From Pampus argenteus (lineage: Eukaryota > Chordata > Actinopteri > Scombriformes > Stromateidae): a stretch of DNA of 64,000 bases. The stretch spans positions 1,601,001-1,665,000 of the forward strand of contig CM072863.1 in the NCBI GenBank assembly GCA_036937835.1, in the 5' to 3' direction. Numbering within the stretch: the stretch's first letter is position 1; the number at the start of each line of letters is the position of its first letter. The translations under genes and the position numbers were made by a program. Of the stretch, positions 1 through 13,000 are shown piece by piece. The notes under the pieces are model-generated. The model did not search any database. It saw nothing but the letters and a program-made list of their open reading frames with translations, and was not told the origin of the DNA.

Positions 1-17
1 TCGTCTCCTCCCTGCAG

Positions 18-3000
18 GTCTGATCATCTCTCTGCAGCTGCTGAGAGGCGACATGGAGCAGGGTACGGCGAGAGAACCCGCTCATTTTCAGCAGGGGCGT
101 CGCCATCACACGCAAACTGGGCTTCCCTGATGTCATCATGCCGGGTGAGTCACATCTTATTTATTTTATTTGATGCTTGATGCCTCTTCATATTCCTCTA
201 GAGTCATGAGAGACATGAGACATGTTTGTTATATTTACATGTCAACTTATGTCTAAGGTGAATAAACTGAATTCTGTTTACGTGTCCATCCTGGTGACAT
301 CCCCAGGTGACATCCGTAACGACCTTTACCTGACGCTGGAGCGAGGAGATTTTGAAAGAGGAGGGAAGAGCGTCCAGAAAAACATCGAAGTCACAGTTTA
401 TGTGCTGTACGCCGACGGAGAGATCCTCAAGGTAGGAATGGAAAGGTCCCACTTACAGATTTGGCTTTTTGTTTGTTTGATTTCCCCTTCTGGTGTGGAT
501 CAAAAAACATCTATTAAATGTCACAGGTACGAAAAATGAATAAATATACACACATTAAAGAGTTAACAAATATACTTTATTTATGATTATACATATCAAT
601 ATATTTTCTCCTTGTCAAAGACGAGAAAGTTACATCAAATGAAACAAAATGAATTTTGATTTATAAACACAAGAAGGTTCATTAAATAAACCTCTGAAAT
701 AAATGAAGAAACTAGTTTATGAGGTAAATCAGGTATTTGGAGCCTCAGTATGACTTCAGGGTGAATAAATATGCAGACAGTCAGTTGTTCTTGTAGTTAT
801 TGGGAGACTTTGACATTAAAAACATATAAAGAGTTTAATTTAATTTTGATGATGCAATCATTATTCTTTATTTGTTTAGCTGTTAGTATTCAGAGCAGGT
901 TCACAAACCTTAAAAGGGTCCTGAACACGTAGCTTCTTGTTTTAAAGCAGCTTCATGGTGTCTGCTTGTCTGCAGGACTGCATCAGTCTGGGCTCAGGTG
1001 AGCCCAGCATACCTGAGCACCGCTCCTTCGTGCTCTACCACAACAACAGCCCTCGATGGAGCGAAGTGATCAAACTGCCAATTCCCATCGACCGTTTCAG
1101 AGGTTCCCACCTGCGCTTTGAGTTCAGACACTGCTCCAGTGAGTCCCCGACTGTCATAGTGAACTTTAATAATGTTTTTATTGTTATTATTACTGAAGTG
1201 ATTTGTGTGTTTGTCTCTGTCTACATCTACAGCAAAGGACAAAGGAGAGAAGAAGCTGTTCGGCTTTTCCTTCACTCCTCTGATGAGGGAGGATGGGACG
1301 ACTCTTTCTGATGAAAGTCATGAACTCTACGTTTACAAGGTGAGAAATATACAAATGTCTTTTTAATACAGATTAAAGGTTTGAGAGCATTTACAAGACT
1401 GCAGATGTTACATGTTGGGACAGAGAAGATGTACCATTTAACACTCTTTTCCTCCTCTTCCTCCTTGTTCTGACCTCCTCTCGGCCTCAGTGTGATGAGA
1501 ACACGACCTTCAGTAACCACGCCCTCTACCTGGGCCTGCCCTGCTGTAAAGAGGACTTCAACAGCTGTCCCAGCATCCCCTCCAGCCTCATCTTCCAGCG
1601 CAGCGCCAAGGAGACGTTCTGGATCTCCACACAGCTCTCCTCCACCAAGCTCACTCAGAACGGTACACAGCTTAATGAGACCTGCAAATATATGTGATGC
1701 AGAGCAGTCTTGGTCTTAATAATATGTCACTTGATTTTGAACCTTCATGAAAGGGACACATAAGGCCTTCATATTGTGTGTTTTCTGGTGGTTGACATTG
1801 CTGTTGTCTTCCAGTGGACCTCCTGGCTCTGCTTAAGTGGAAAGCTCATCCCGAGCGGGTCATGGACATCCTCGGCCGGCTACGACACGTCAGCGGAGAG
1901 GAGATCGTGAAGGTGAGGTTATCAAACTGAGAAGATGTGCAAGTAACCAACGTACCACGTGTACTAACTGCTGTGTCCGTGTGTGTGACAGTTTCTTCAA
2001 GATATTCTGGACACCTTGTTCTCCATCTTGGATGACAACACTGATAAATATGGACCACTGGTGTTTCAGTCTTTGGTAAGTATGTGTGTGTGAATATTCA
2101 CATCGTTCTACTTGAGCCTGAGTTTAAAAACGCTGCAGAGAACAAACTAAAAGCTGATCAAGTCTGATCAAGGCTAATAAAAACACATTTTATGTGCATG
2201 TGAGGCTTAAAGCATCATATTTATTATTGTTTTGGTGTCTGTCTTCCTCTCAGGTGTTCATTATAAACCTTCTCAGGGACAGTAAATATTACCACTTCAG
2301 GCCGGTGATGGACACGTACATCCAGAAGCACTTTGCTGGTGCTCTGGCCTACAAGTGAGTAGTAATAACTTACACAGTAACACAGTTCACTATAATAATA
2401 ATAATAATATATAGTGTATAGACACTATACACACTGTGTGGTGTTTAATGTTTGTCGTGTTGTGCTGCAGAGAGCTGATTCGCTGTCTGAAGTGGTACAT
2501 GGACCGCTCAGCTGAGGTGGTCAGACAGGACCACATACAGGAAGCAATGAGGGTAAAATAATAAGAGTATAATTACTGCTGCACCATTATAATAATGAAT
2601 GAATGAATGTTGACTGCATGTGTTCACAGATGCGTCAGTGTTATAGGCAGAGCTCAGCATAGATGCACCAGTCTTTAATTCATCATTCATTCACTTTTTT
2701 TATATTTTCCTGTTTTTTTATTGTATTAATAACACAAGAGGAGTGAATTGTGACCTCCTCTCCCCCTTCTTGTGTGTGTGTGTGTGTGTGTGTGCGTGTG
2801 TGTGTGTGTGTGTGCATGCTCTCAGGCTCTGGAGTATCTGTTTAAGTTCATCGTCCAGTCTCGTATCCTTTACTCTCGGGCCACGTGCGGTATGGAAGAG
2901 GAGCAGTTTCGCGGCAGCATCCAGGAACTGTTTCAGTCGATCCGCTTCGTCCTCAGCCTGGACAGCCGCAACTCAGAGACCCTCATCTTCACACAGGTGA

Positions 3001-3582
3001 GGACACACACACAGCTGAAATGAAACTGCAGCTTGTTGTGTGTTTGTAGTTTAGATGAAGTCTTTTAACAGCTAATCCCATCATGTATTTATATTTGCTT
3101 CTAGTTCAGATCATTTTCTTTCTCAGCTTGTTTCCCATCTCATTTTAGTTGCTTCAGTCTGACTGTATCTCCTTTATCTACCTCTTTCTACCTGAACCTC
3201 GGACCTTTCCTTGCTTCATTATCTCACCGTCTCTTTCATTTTCCTGTTCACCAAATTCACCAATTCTTTGCTCCATCCTTCGGGTCCCTGTTATTCCTCC
3301 TGGGCCTCTTTCCTCCACCCACACACCACAGGGCTCGCAGCCTTGTCCAGGCCCAAATCAAGCCCCCGGCCCCGGCGCTGTGCCTGCCGCTCCTTTAGCT
3401 CTAGCCCCGGGCCACGCCCAGCCCTCTGCCCCAGGACAGGTTCCTGGCGGTGGGCAAGCCAGCTGCACTCAGGCCTGGAGCTCCAACGCTCTGCGGCCGT
3501 CTCCGCTGTCAGTAAGTAGACGTCTGGATCAAAGCTCCTTGTGTGAAGCCCAGACTCACCTGTTCAGCTTCTTGTGAGCCTA

Positions 3583-3621
<39 letters not shown>

Positions 3622-6600
3622 GTGATGCTGACTGCCTTCACATAGACAAGCACACATTCCTGACACGTCCTGCACAGACTGCTTAATCACTCCTCTGTTG
3701 TTATACATATCATATTCTCCTTAATCTAACTGTATTTTCAGTCAAAATCATAACTCACATCAAACCCTGAAATAGTTTTTAGGTGAGGTCATGCAAATCC
3801 AGATTCACTTATCATAACCCAGGATGCAGAACATGTTGATGAGAGTTTTAACCCTGAAGTTCATCCAGCTGATCTGCTCCTGGTGTGTCAGGTCACTACT
3901 GGAAATGAGCTGAATCCCCACGTTATCTGCAGCTCAGGGCTCACTTTAGGTTCATCTGCAGCGTCTTACTCTTCTTCTCTGGTCAGATTTGTAGCTGCGT
4001 TTGAATCTCTCAGTTTTCACTGCACATTCTTGTGTTTTTGCTGTTCACCTTTTTCTTCTGTTTCTCAAGATTTTGTCTTTAATCTTTTTTTTTTAACTTC
4101 TAATGAATGAATCCACTTGTTTCTTTTCCTTATTCACTCTCTTGTGCAGCTTTCTGTCTTACAGTGTGGTGAACAACTGTATTACAAACTGTAGATAATA
4201 TACCTGATGGTAGAAGATATTTGACCCGATGTTTGTCTTGATCATATGATAAACTAGAGTCTGCAGACATAGTGTCATTCGGCCAGCGCACAGCAATGTG
4301 AATTTCAGTTTTTCACCTTTTCCACTGTGACTCACGTCTGCTCTGCTCCTTTGTTTCACTCACAACAAAGTTAACTTCACTAATCTGCAACCGTTTCTTT
4401 CCTTTTAACTTCCTTTTCCACTGCTGCCCTCCTCTGTGGATATTCCTGTCACTATGTCACTCACCTCCGTCTCTCCCTCCTCTTCCTCAGGCCGCTCTGT
4501 TAAACTCCTTCCCAGCCATCTTTGACGAGCTGCTGCAGATGTTTACAGTCCAAGAAGTGGCTGAGTTTGTGCGTGGCACTCTGGGCAGCATGCCGTCCAC
4601 GGTGCATATCGGACAGTCCATGGATGTGGTCAAGCTGCAGTCCATAGCCCGGACCGTGGACAGCAGGCTCTTCTCTTTCCCGGGTAAAAAAAAACAAAAA
4701 AAACATGAACACATCTGATTGTTTTTCTCTGAGTCATCCATGTCTGATGATGTGAATATGAATATAACCACATTATTACTGCAGCATATGATTATATTTA
4801 AAACTTGTGACGTACTTTATAAATCTTTGCATCTTCTAAACAAATTATTTCTTGAATGTGTGTGTGTGTGTGTGTGTGTGTGTCTGCCCTCAGAGTCACG
4901 GAGGATCCTGCTTCCTGTGGTCCTGCATCACATCCATCTTCATCTGAGGCAGCAGAAAGAGCTGCTGATCTGCTCTGGGATACTCAGCTCTATATTCTCT
5001 ATTATCAAGACCAGCTCACTGGTAACACACATTCAACACACACAGAGTACACAGAGTACACAGAGTACACAGAGTACAGAGTACACAGACATACAAACTA
5101 TGTGTCCATGTGTTGTTGGGACAGTCTGGGATTTTTGTGGGATTTTTCAGTCATCTGTTAAGCAGCAGAAGATTCATAAAGTATTTGTATTATTAAATAA
5201 ATCCCAGAAACAAGGATCCATGTTCGTTAATTGTTTGTTTTACGAGCTAAAATGTAAAATAACTTCTAACAGACGTTGAATCATTCCTAAAATATCTGAT
5301 GTGAACACAGACTGTGAAATTCAAGAAAATTATTTCTTCCTCTTTCTCCTCATCTTCCTCATCCTCATCCTCATCCTCTTCCTCATCATCTTCATCTTCA
5401 TCTTCATATTCATCTTCCTTTTCCTTTTCCTTTTCCTCTTCCTCTTCCTCCTCATCTTCATCTTCCTATTCCTCATCCTCTTTCTCCTCCTCCTCTTCCT
5501 CCTCCTCTTCCGCTTCCTCTTCCTCCTCCTCCTCCTCCTCCTCCTCCTCCTCCTCCTCCTCCTCCTCCTCCTCCTCTTTATCTTCCTCTTCCTCTTCCTC
5601 CTCCTCCTCCTCCTCCTCTTCCTCATCATCTTCCTCTTCCTCTACCTCCTCCTCCTCCTCTTTTCCTTTCTTCTCCACATCATCCACTTCCTCCAGGATA
5701 CATCAGTGCAGGAGGAGGTGGAGATGATGGTGGAGTCCCTATTGGACGTCCTGCTGCAGACTCTGCTGTCCATCATGAGCAAGAGCCAATCGCAGGAGGC
5801 GGTAAGGGGTCAACGCTGTCCGCAGTGCACCGCGGAGATCACTGTTAGTAACTAACATTACGACTACTACTACTACTACTTCACCTCCTGCTACTCTGTG
5901 TCCCTACTAAGGTCTGGGCAATATGTTAATGTTCATGTTTATTGATCCTGTCACACTGTGAAATGATCACGTTGAGATATAATAAGTTTAATGTTGTCAT
6001 GTCTACATTAAAGGACAATAACAACAATAGACTAACACCTGTAATCTATTCTCTTTGGGCTCCGAAGGGTAAAACATTTTATCCACTAACATTCAAATAC
6101 TTAATGTGTTAAATATCAGAATATTAATATCTGCCCTCTCCTGATCCATCTACTTATTCATCCTCTTCTCGTTCTGCATGTTTGCTCACGTTAATTAATT
6201 CTTATTAAAAGTCTTGTTTTGTTGTTCCCTGCATCCCGTCTTTGTCGTATTCATCTCTGGAGGAGAACAGTATGTATCGTTGAGGTGTCATGTAACTGTG
6301 TACAGTTCAGTTTCTCAGTATTCATACATTTCAGTCATGATGTTATTGTGATTATCACCATCATTCCCAGTCTGGCCTTCACATCTCTTTCTGCTCTGCC
6401 TCCGTTTGGATGTTTGAATGGAGGTTTCATTTATTAAGAGGAATCTTAAACCAGTTAGTCTGGAGAAGAAGTGGAAAATAAAACTCCTTCCTGCATTGAG
6501 TAGCAGATAAGAAAGTAAAGATCGTATATTATCCGTCTGGCTTGTTGTTACATATGTCATCTCTGCTGCTCCGTGCTTCCATGTGATTGGCTCACATGCC

Positions 6601-7641
6601 TATCCCTGGGTTTCTATTGGCAGGGAGAGTATGTGTCCTGCCTGCTGTCTCTCCTCCGTCAGATGACAGATATCCACTTCCAACGGCTGATGGAAAACTT
6701 TCAAAGCAAAGAGGAGCTGAAGGTAAACATCATGTCACTGTGCAGCTGACAAACTTCAGAAAAATTATCAACTTTAAACTATTTATGCTTTTGTATCTGG
6801 AGGTTTTCATGTTTGCAAAGGTGGAAAACTTCAAATAATTGGAGCCAGTTTTGGCAGATTTTGTGAACATTGTTTAAAGGAAAGTGATGCTGACTCTCCT
6901 TCTCCCTCTCCTCCCTCTTCTCCTCCTTCTCCTCCTCCCTCTCTCCTCCCTCTCTCCATCCTCTCCTGCTCCCTCTTCTCCTTCCTCTCCTCCTCCTCCC
7001 TCTTCTCCCTCTCTTCCTCCCTCTCCTCCCTCTCCTCCTCCCTCTCTCCTCCCTCTTCTCCTCCCACTCCTCCCTCTCCTCCTCCCTCCTTTCCTCCCTC
7101 TCCTCCTCCCTCCTCTCATCCCTTTCCTCCTCTCCTCTCCTGCTCCCTCTTCTCCTCCCTCTCCTCCCTCTCCTGCTCCCTCTTCTCCTCCTTCTCCTCC
7201 CTCTCCTCCTCTATCTCATCCTCCCTCTCTCCTCCCTTTCCTCCTCTCCTCTCCTCCTCCCTCTCCTTCTCTCGTCTCTTTAGGAGTTCTTGTTGAAGAT
7301 TTTGTGTGTGTTCAGGAACCTGATGAAGCTCAGTATTTTCCCTCGAGACTGGAACATCATGAGGCTCCTCACCAGCAAGTAAGACCCGAGGACCTCGTAC
7401 ACAGACACATCTTTGACACGTCTAACAGTGTTTTCTTCCATCACAGACACACTGACAGCTGTCTGTGTGTCTCCACTCTGCAGCATCATCCTGACCACGG
7501 CTCAGTATTTATCTCCTGCTCTGCACAAGAACTTTACAGAAGCCGACTTCGACTTTAAGGTCTGTGGACTTTACCGACAGGCACTGAGCAAACGAGTAAC
7601 GTCATCAAATGTAACATCAGGGGTGCTAACAGTGTGTGTGT

Positions 7642-7698
<57 letters not shown>

Positions 7699-9943
7699 GT
7701 GTGTGTGTGAGCAGGTGTGGAACTCTTACTTCAGTCTGGCGGTTTTGTACATTAACCAGCCCAGTTTACAGCTAGAAAACCTGAGTCCTGCGAAGAGGAA
7801 GAAGGTCTTGGACAAGTAAGGACACGACACACACACACACACACACACACATGCACCAACATACAGGAAGAGAAGAAAGAGAAGCACATTTGCAAACAGT
7901 ATATGACAGGTTACAAAATGCAGACATTACACACAAATCATCACACACACACTGATGCTTGTTTGCTGAGCTCTTCATACACAGACGTGTGGTAACACAC
8001 ATTACTGTGTGTCATCGGCAGCTAAAAGAGTCACAAGTTGAAATCATCTATTTTCCTCTTTGAAGTTCAGCGGTGCCACAAACTCGGCGACCTACTTTAT
8101 CAGTGCTGCAGGAACACGTCTTTACTCCAGGAAAGCTCATTTCCCTTCTCTGTTAGGCCTTTTCAACCAAATAGTCCCAGGAAGGAGGAAGCCCCTGATA
8201 ATAAACTATTCAACCACCTCAGGCGCTAGAAGCTACTCTAGAGTCTCTATGTCTCAGTAATACTCACAACGAGGCGTATTAGGCTGATATGAATGTAAAA
8301 TTCATGGCTTGGATTGAAAAAAGCGAAATCTTGTGGGAGTGAGATGTTTTTAGAGGATGTAAGGAAGGAAAAATATAAAAGAGTTGATGATCTGCTCATT
8401 AGTCAGGAAGTCATTTAAACATAAACTATATTAGATTTACTACAGTAGATCGTACCTGTATGAACGTCTTTGTTGTTTGGGCTTCTTACTTTGTCCTCTG
8501 TCTTCTTCTGTCTGCAGGTACGGTGACATGAGAGTGATGATGACCTACGAACTCTTCAGCATGTGGCAGAACCTGGGTAAGATTACAACATAAGGTCCTT
8601 TTCATTCAATTCTAACATCTGAAATATGAAATCTTGACTCATAATCGTTCCTTATATGGTCCATTTGCACACACACACACACACACACACTCATTGATCT
8701 ACTGGTTTATTACATGTATGATTGTTGTAGGTGAGAATAAGATCCATTTCATCCCCGGTATGATCGGTCCGTTCCTGGGAGTGACGCTGGTCCCTCAGGT
8801 GGAGGTACGAAACATCATGATCCCCATCTTCCACGACATGATGGACTGGGAGCAACGCAAGAACGGAAACTTCAAACAGGTACACAAACACACCAGCACA
8901 GACACACACTTCTTTCATCTGATCAGCTGGGAGCATAAAACCAGCACTTAATGTTATGATGAGTCAGTGTAGTTGTGTGTGTGTGTTTGTGTGTGTGTGC
9001 AGGTGGAGGCTGAGTTGATTGACAAGCTGGACAGTTTGGTTTCTGAAGGAAAAGGTGACGAGAACTACAGAGAGCTCTTCGGTCTGCTGTAAGCACCACG
9101 ACTTCTTCTACGTCGTCCTGTCTCGCTCTGATCTATAACCAGCCAGTCCTTCTGTTGTCTCTCTCTGAAAATTAAAACTAACTCTCATTTTTCTGCTCTA
9201 ACGCTGCTGTTGTGTGTTCGCTTTTCTCTGTGCTGCGGGACTAGAACCCAACTGTTTGGGCCCTACCCCAGGTATGACATCACTAACACATAAGGAGACA
9301 TGAGGGCTGCTACTGACAGGATGGTGTGAGCCCGTAAAACCTTTTTTCAGCGGCTCTTTAACATTATGCATCACTATTCTTCTGCCGTCTTCATCATCTT
9401 AATATAACCTTTATGTAGACGGTGGAGGCTCCAGTTCGGTCTGTTTTGGGGGTTTTTTTGCAGAGATTTTGCAGGATTGTGACATTTGTAACTAATTTCT
9501 GTCTTTGAAGTTTGTTGGAGAAGATCGAGCAGGAGACGTGGAGAGAGACGGGGATCTCCTTTGTCACCTCGGTCACACGGCTGATGGAACGACTGCTGGA
9601 CTACCGGTAACATGCAGGACATACATGCACACAAATATTGTTGTTGCTGTTTGAACTTTTATTGTCCACATTATTAGACACCAGATTAGTTTAAACCCAC
9701 AGAGTTACAACAGCTGGTGGGACAGAGGCTCATTGATTATACAGTAACGTTGTTTAACTTGGTCCGTCTTGTCTGAAGGGACTGTATGAAGGGAGACGAG
9801 ACAGAGAACAAGAAGATTGGCTGCACAGTTAACCTCCTGGTAAGATTCATGTCACATTCATGTCTTCAAACCTCTGACTTCATTATAGTTTACTGTCCTA
9901 AACCCTTTAATAATCAGTGCAGTATATCCCCACACACTGTTGT

Positions 9944-10007
<64 letters not shown>

Positions 10008-13000
10008 TCTACACAGTCTATGTTCTTCCATTTAAACTCTGGTGAACACAGGTGACCTACTCTCAGCACTGTACCTGAATGCATCGTGTATTATAGACCT
10101 ACAGATGGAGAACTGAGGCTGCTGCTCCACCAACGCTGTTAACTGTCTGTTAACGTTTGTCTGTATCTTCTCAGAACTTCTACAAGTCAGAGATCAACAA
10201 GGAGGAGATGTACATCCGCTACATCCACAAGCTGTGTGACATGCATCTACAGGCAGAGAACTACACAGGTACAGCGTACACACACACACACAGACACACA
10301 CATGCATACACAGTGTGAAAGAGGTCTGACGTCCGTCCTGCCGTACCTGTTGGTCCACAGAGGCCGCCTTCACTCTGCTCTTATACTGGGAGCTGCTGCA
10401 CTGGGACGAGCGGCCTCTGAAGGAGTTCCTGCATTATCCCGCTCAGACAGAGTGGCACCGCAAGGAGGGGCTCTGCCGCAAGGTCATCCATTACTTCAAC
10501 AAAGGCAAGGTGAGGGGTCACACATACACACCTGCTCAGCACAAGCACTACTTTAACAAAAGAAAAGGTACCAATGTTACACGCTGAGTCCTAATATATG
10601 AAACCTGTGCTTATGGTTCTCTAGTATCTGATGAGTGTAGTGAACATGTGTGTGTGTGTGTGTGTGTGTCCTCCAGTGTTGGGAGTACGGTATCCCTCTG
10701 TGCAGGGAGCTGGCCTTCCAGTATGAATCTCTGTATGACTACCAGAGTCTCAGCTGGATACGGGTGAGCACTTCTGTCAACGTTTTACAACGGATAATTT
10801 CTGGCCCTGAAAATCATTTCACGACATAATTTAGAGTCCATAAATAATGATTCAAAAACAAGAAATGTACCAGTAGCGTCTTTATTTGTCCCTCATTGAC
10901 ACCTGTAGTCACTTCATAGTTCTGTATTGTTCTGTTTACATGGACTATATCATAACAAACAACAAAACAACAAATCTGTGTGTGTAGAAAATGGAGGCAG
11001 CATATTACGACAACATTATGGAGCAGCAGCGTCTGGAGCCCGAGTTCTTCAGGGTCGGGTTCTACGGCAGGAAGTTCCCCTTCTTCCTCAGAGTGAGTAA
11101 ACCTTTATATTTTAGATGTGTTTATTGAATACTTATAGTTCAAGTATCCTGTCAAAGTAAAAGCCTCACAGATGGCTCAGAAGCTGGTTATCATTCGTTA
11201 AAACTCTTCTGTCTGGATTTCATTTATCCACATCAGAACAAAGAGTTTGTCTGTCGCGGCCATGACTATGAAAGGCTTGAGGCCTTCCAGCAAAGGATGC
11301 TGGGAGAATTCCCACAGGCCATTGCGATGCAGCACCCCAATCAGCCAGATGAGGCCATCCTGCAGTGTGACGCACAGTGTATCCTTCAGTGAAAAAGGCA
11401 TCTCTTATACAGTCTCATGACAGCGTGAGTGTGTGAGTCTGCCTTCTGCATTTATTCAGTTAGTTCTTTGACCTCGCTCCTCCTCCTCGGCTCAGACCTC
11501 CAGATCTACGCGGTCACACCGGTACCGGACAGCGTCACCGTCCTCCAGATGGACAGAGTCCCCGACCGCATCAAGAGCTTCTACCGCGTCAACAACGTTC
11601 GCCGTTTCCGTTACGACCGGCCCTTCCACAAAGGACCCAAAGACAGAGACAATGAGTTCAAGGTGAGCGGGGAGAAGTCCTTTTCTCTTTGAATCTGTGT
11701 TGAATCAAACGTTTCTGTCTACACCTTCATCAGGGACCAAACAGGGTTGCTTTTTGGTGTCTTGTATGTTTCAGAGTCTTTGGATAGAGAGGACGACTCT
11801 GATCCTCACTCACCCTCTGCCGGGTATTTCACGCTGGTTTGAGGTGGAGAAGAGAGAGCTGGTGAGTGTCTGTGATGTGTTTTATCTTAGAGATGAGCAG
11901 AGAGACATAAGAACTGACGAAGGCAAGTGTTGCTTCTCTTATTTCTACCCGCTCAGGTCGAGGTGAGTCCGTTAGAAAACGCCACCTCCGTGGTGGAGAA
12001 TAAGAACCAGGAGCTGCGGACTCTGATCAGCCAGTACCAACACAAGCAGCTGCACGGCAACATCAACCTGCTCAGCATGACGCTGAACGGAGTCATCGAC
12101 GCCGCCGTTAACGGAGGCATCGCCAGATACCAAGAGGTCGGACAAGAAGCCGTAAAGTCCCCGTCCGCTCGTCTTCTTCTTCCTACAGTTGGATGTTTGA
12201 GCAGAAAACTGTTCTCACATTCATTCAGTGGAAAGTTTCTCTGAACTCAGTGAACATCAGATTTTACTGAGTGACAAGGAGGATAAAGAGGAACTTTATT
12301 TGATTTTTAACAAGATAATTGAACTTTTTGAGGGGAAAAAACATATTTTATATCCAGTAAATCTGAAAACATGTCGGATGTCAGTCCCCATGATGCTTTG
12401 CCATATCTGCCATATTCTCCAGTTTTATTTCTCAGGTTATTTATGATAATGATATGTTACATCATTAATTTTAATCATTAATTTTATGTCTTTCTAGGCA
12501 ACTAATTGACAAGAAACATGCAGACAGATGTTTCAGCATAGATGTGCAAACACAATATTCTGCTCAAACTTCTGTGTGCATCACAAACATTCACGTCATG
12601 TCCAAATGATTTTACATAAAGGAACATTGTAAACAACAACATTCATTCGTGATAACAGCTGATGTTTTATTCTCTGTCACCAGGCTTTCTTTGACAAGGA
12701 CTATATCACCAGCCACCCTGAAGACACAGAGAAGATCACACAGCTCAAAGATCTGATGCAGGAGCAGGTGAGACATGATTTAAAAGCCCTAAATGTTATT
12801 ATGGTTGAGTGTCATCGTTTTATTACATTTAGATTTTGATTTTGTGGCTCTACAGGAGGAGTCGGGGCAGTCAGGTTAGGATAGTTAGGATTCATCACGT
12901 TTTAAAGATACTGTACATCATCAGAACTTCAACTCTCTCCACACGCTAAAAACATGCAGTGATGTTTTGCTGGTTTCCCACAGGTTCACATTCTAGGAGT

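Noticed and set aside
5035..5091. CRISPR-like short repeats
   Set aside because: Units are directly adjacent with no spacers, in a vertebrate intron.
5301..5855. Long frames rich in Ser, Leu, Glu or Arg on both strands
   Set aside because: They are translations of the CCT/CTT tract; only 5697-5843 is a real dock3 exon.
6831..7119. Glu/Arg-rich minus-strand frames
   Set aside because: Complement of the CTCCT tract before a dock3 exon; no start context, no splice sites, no family.
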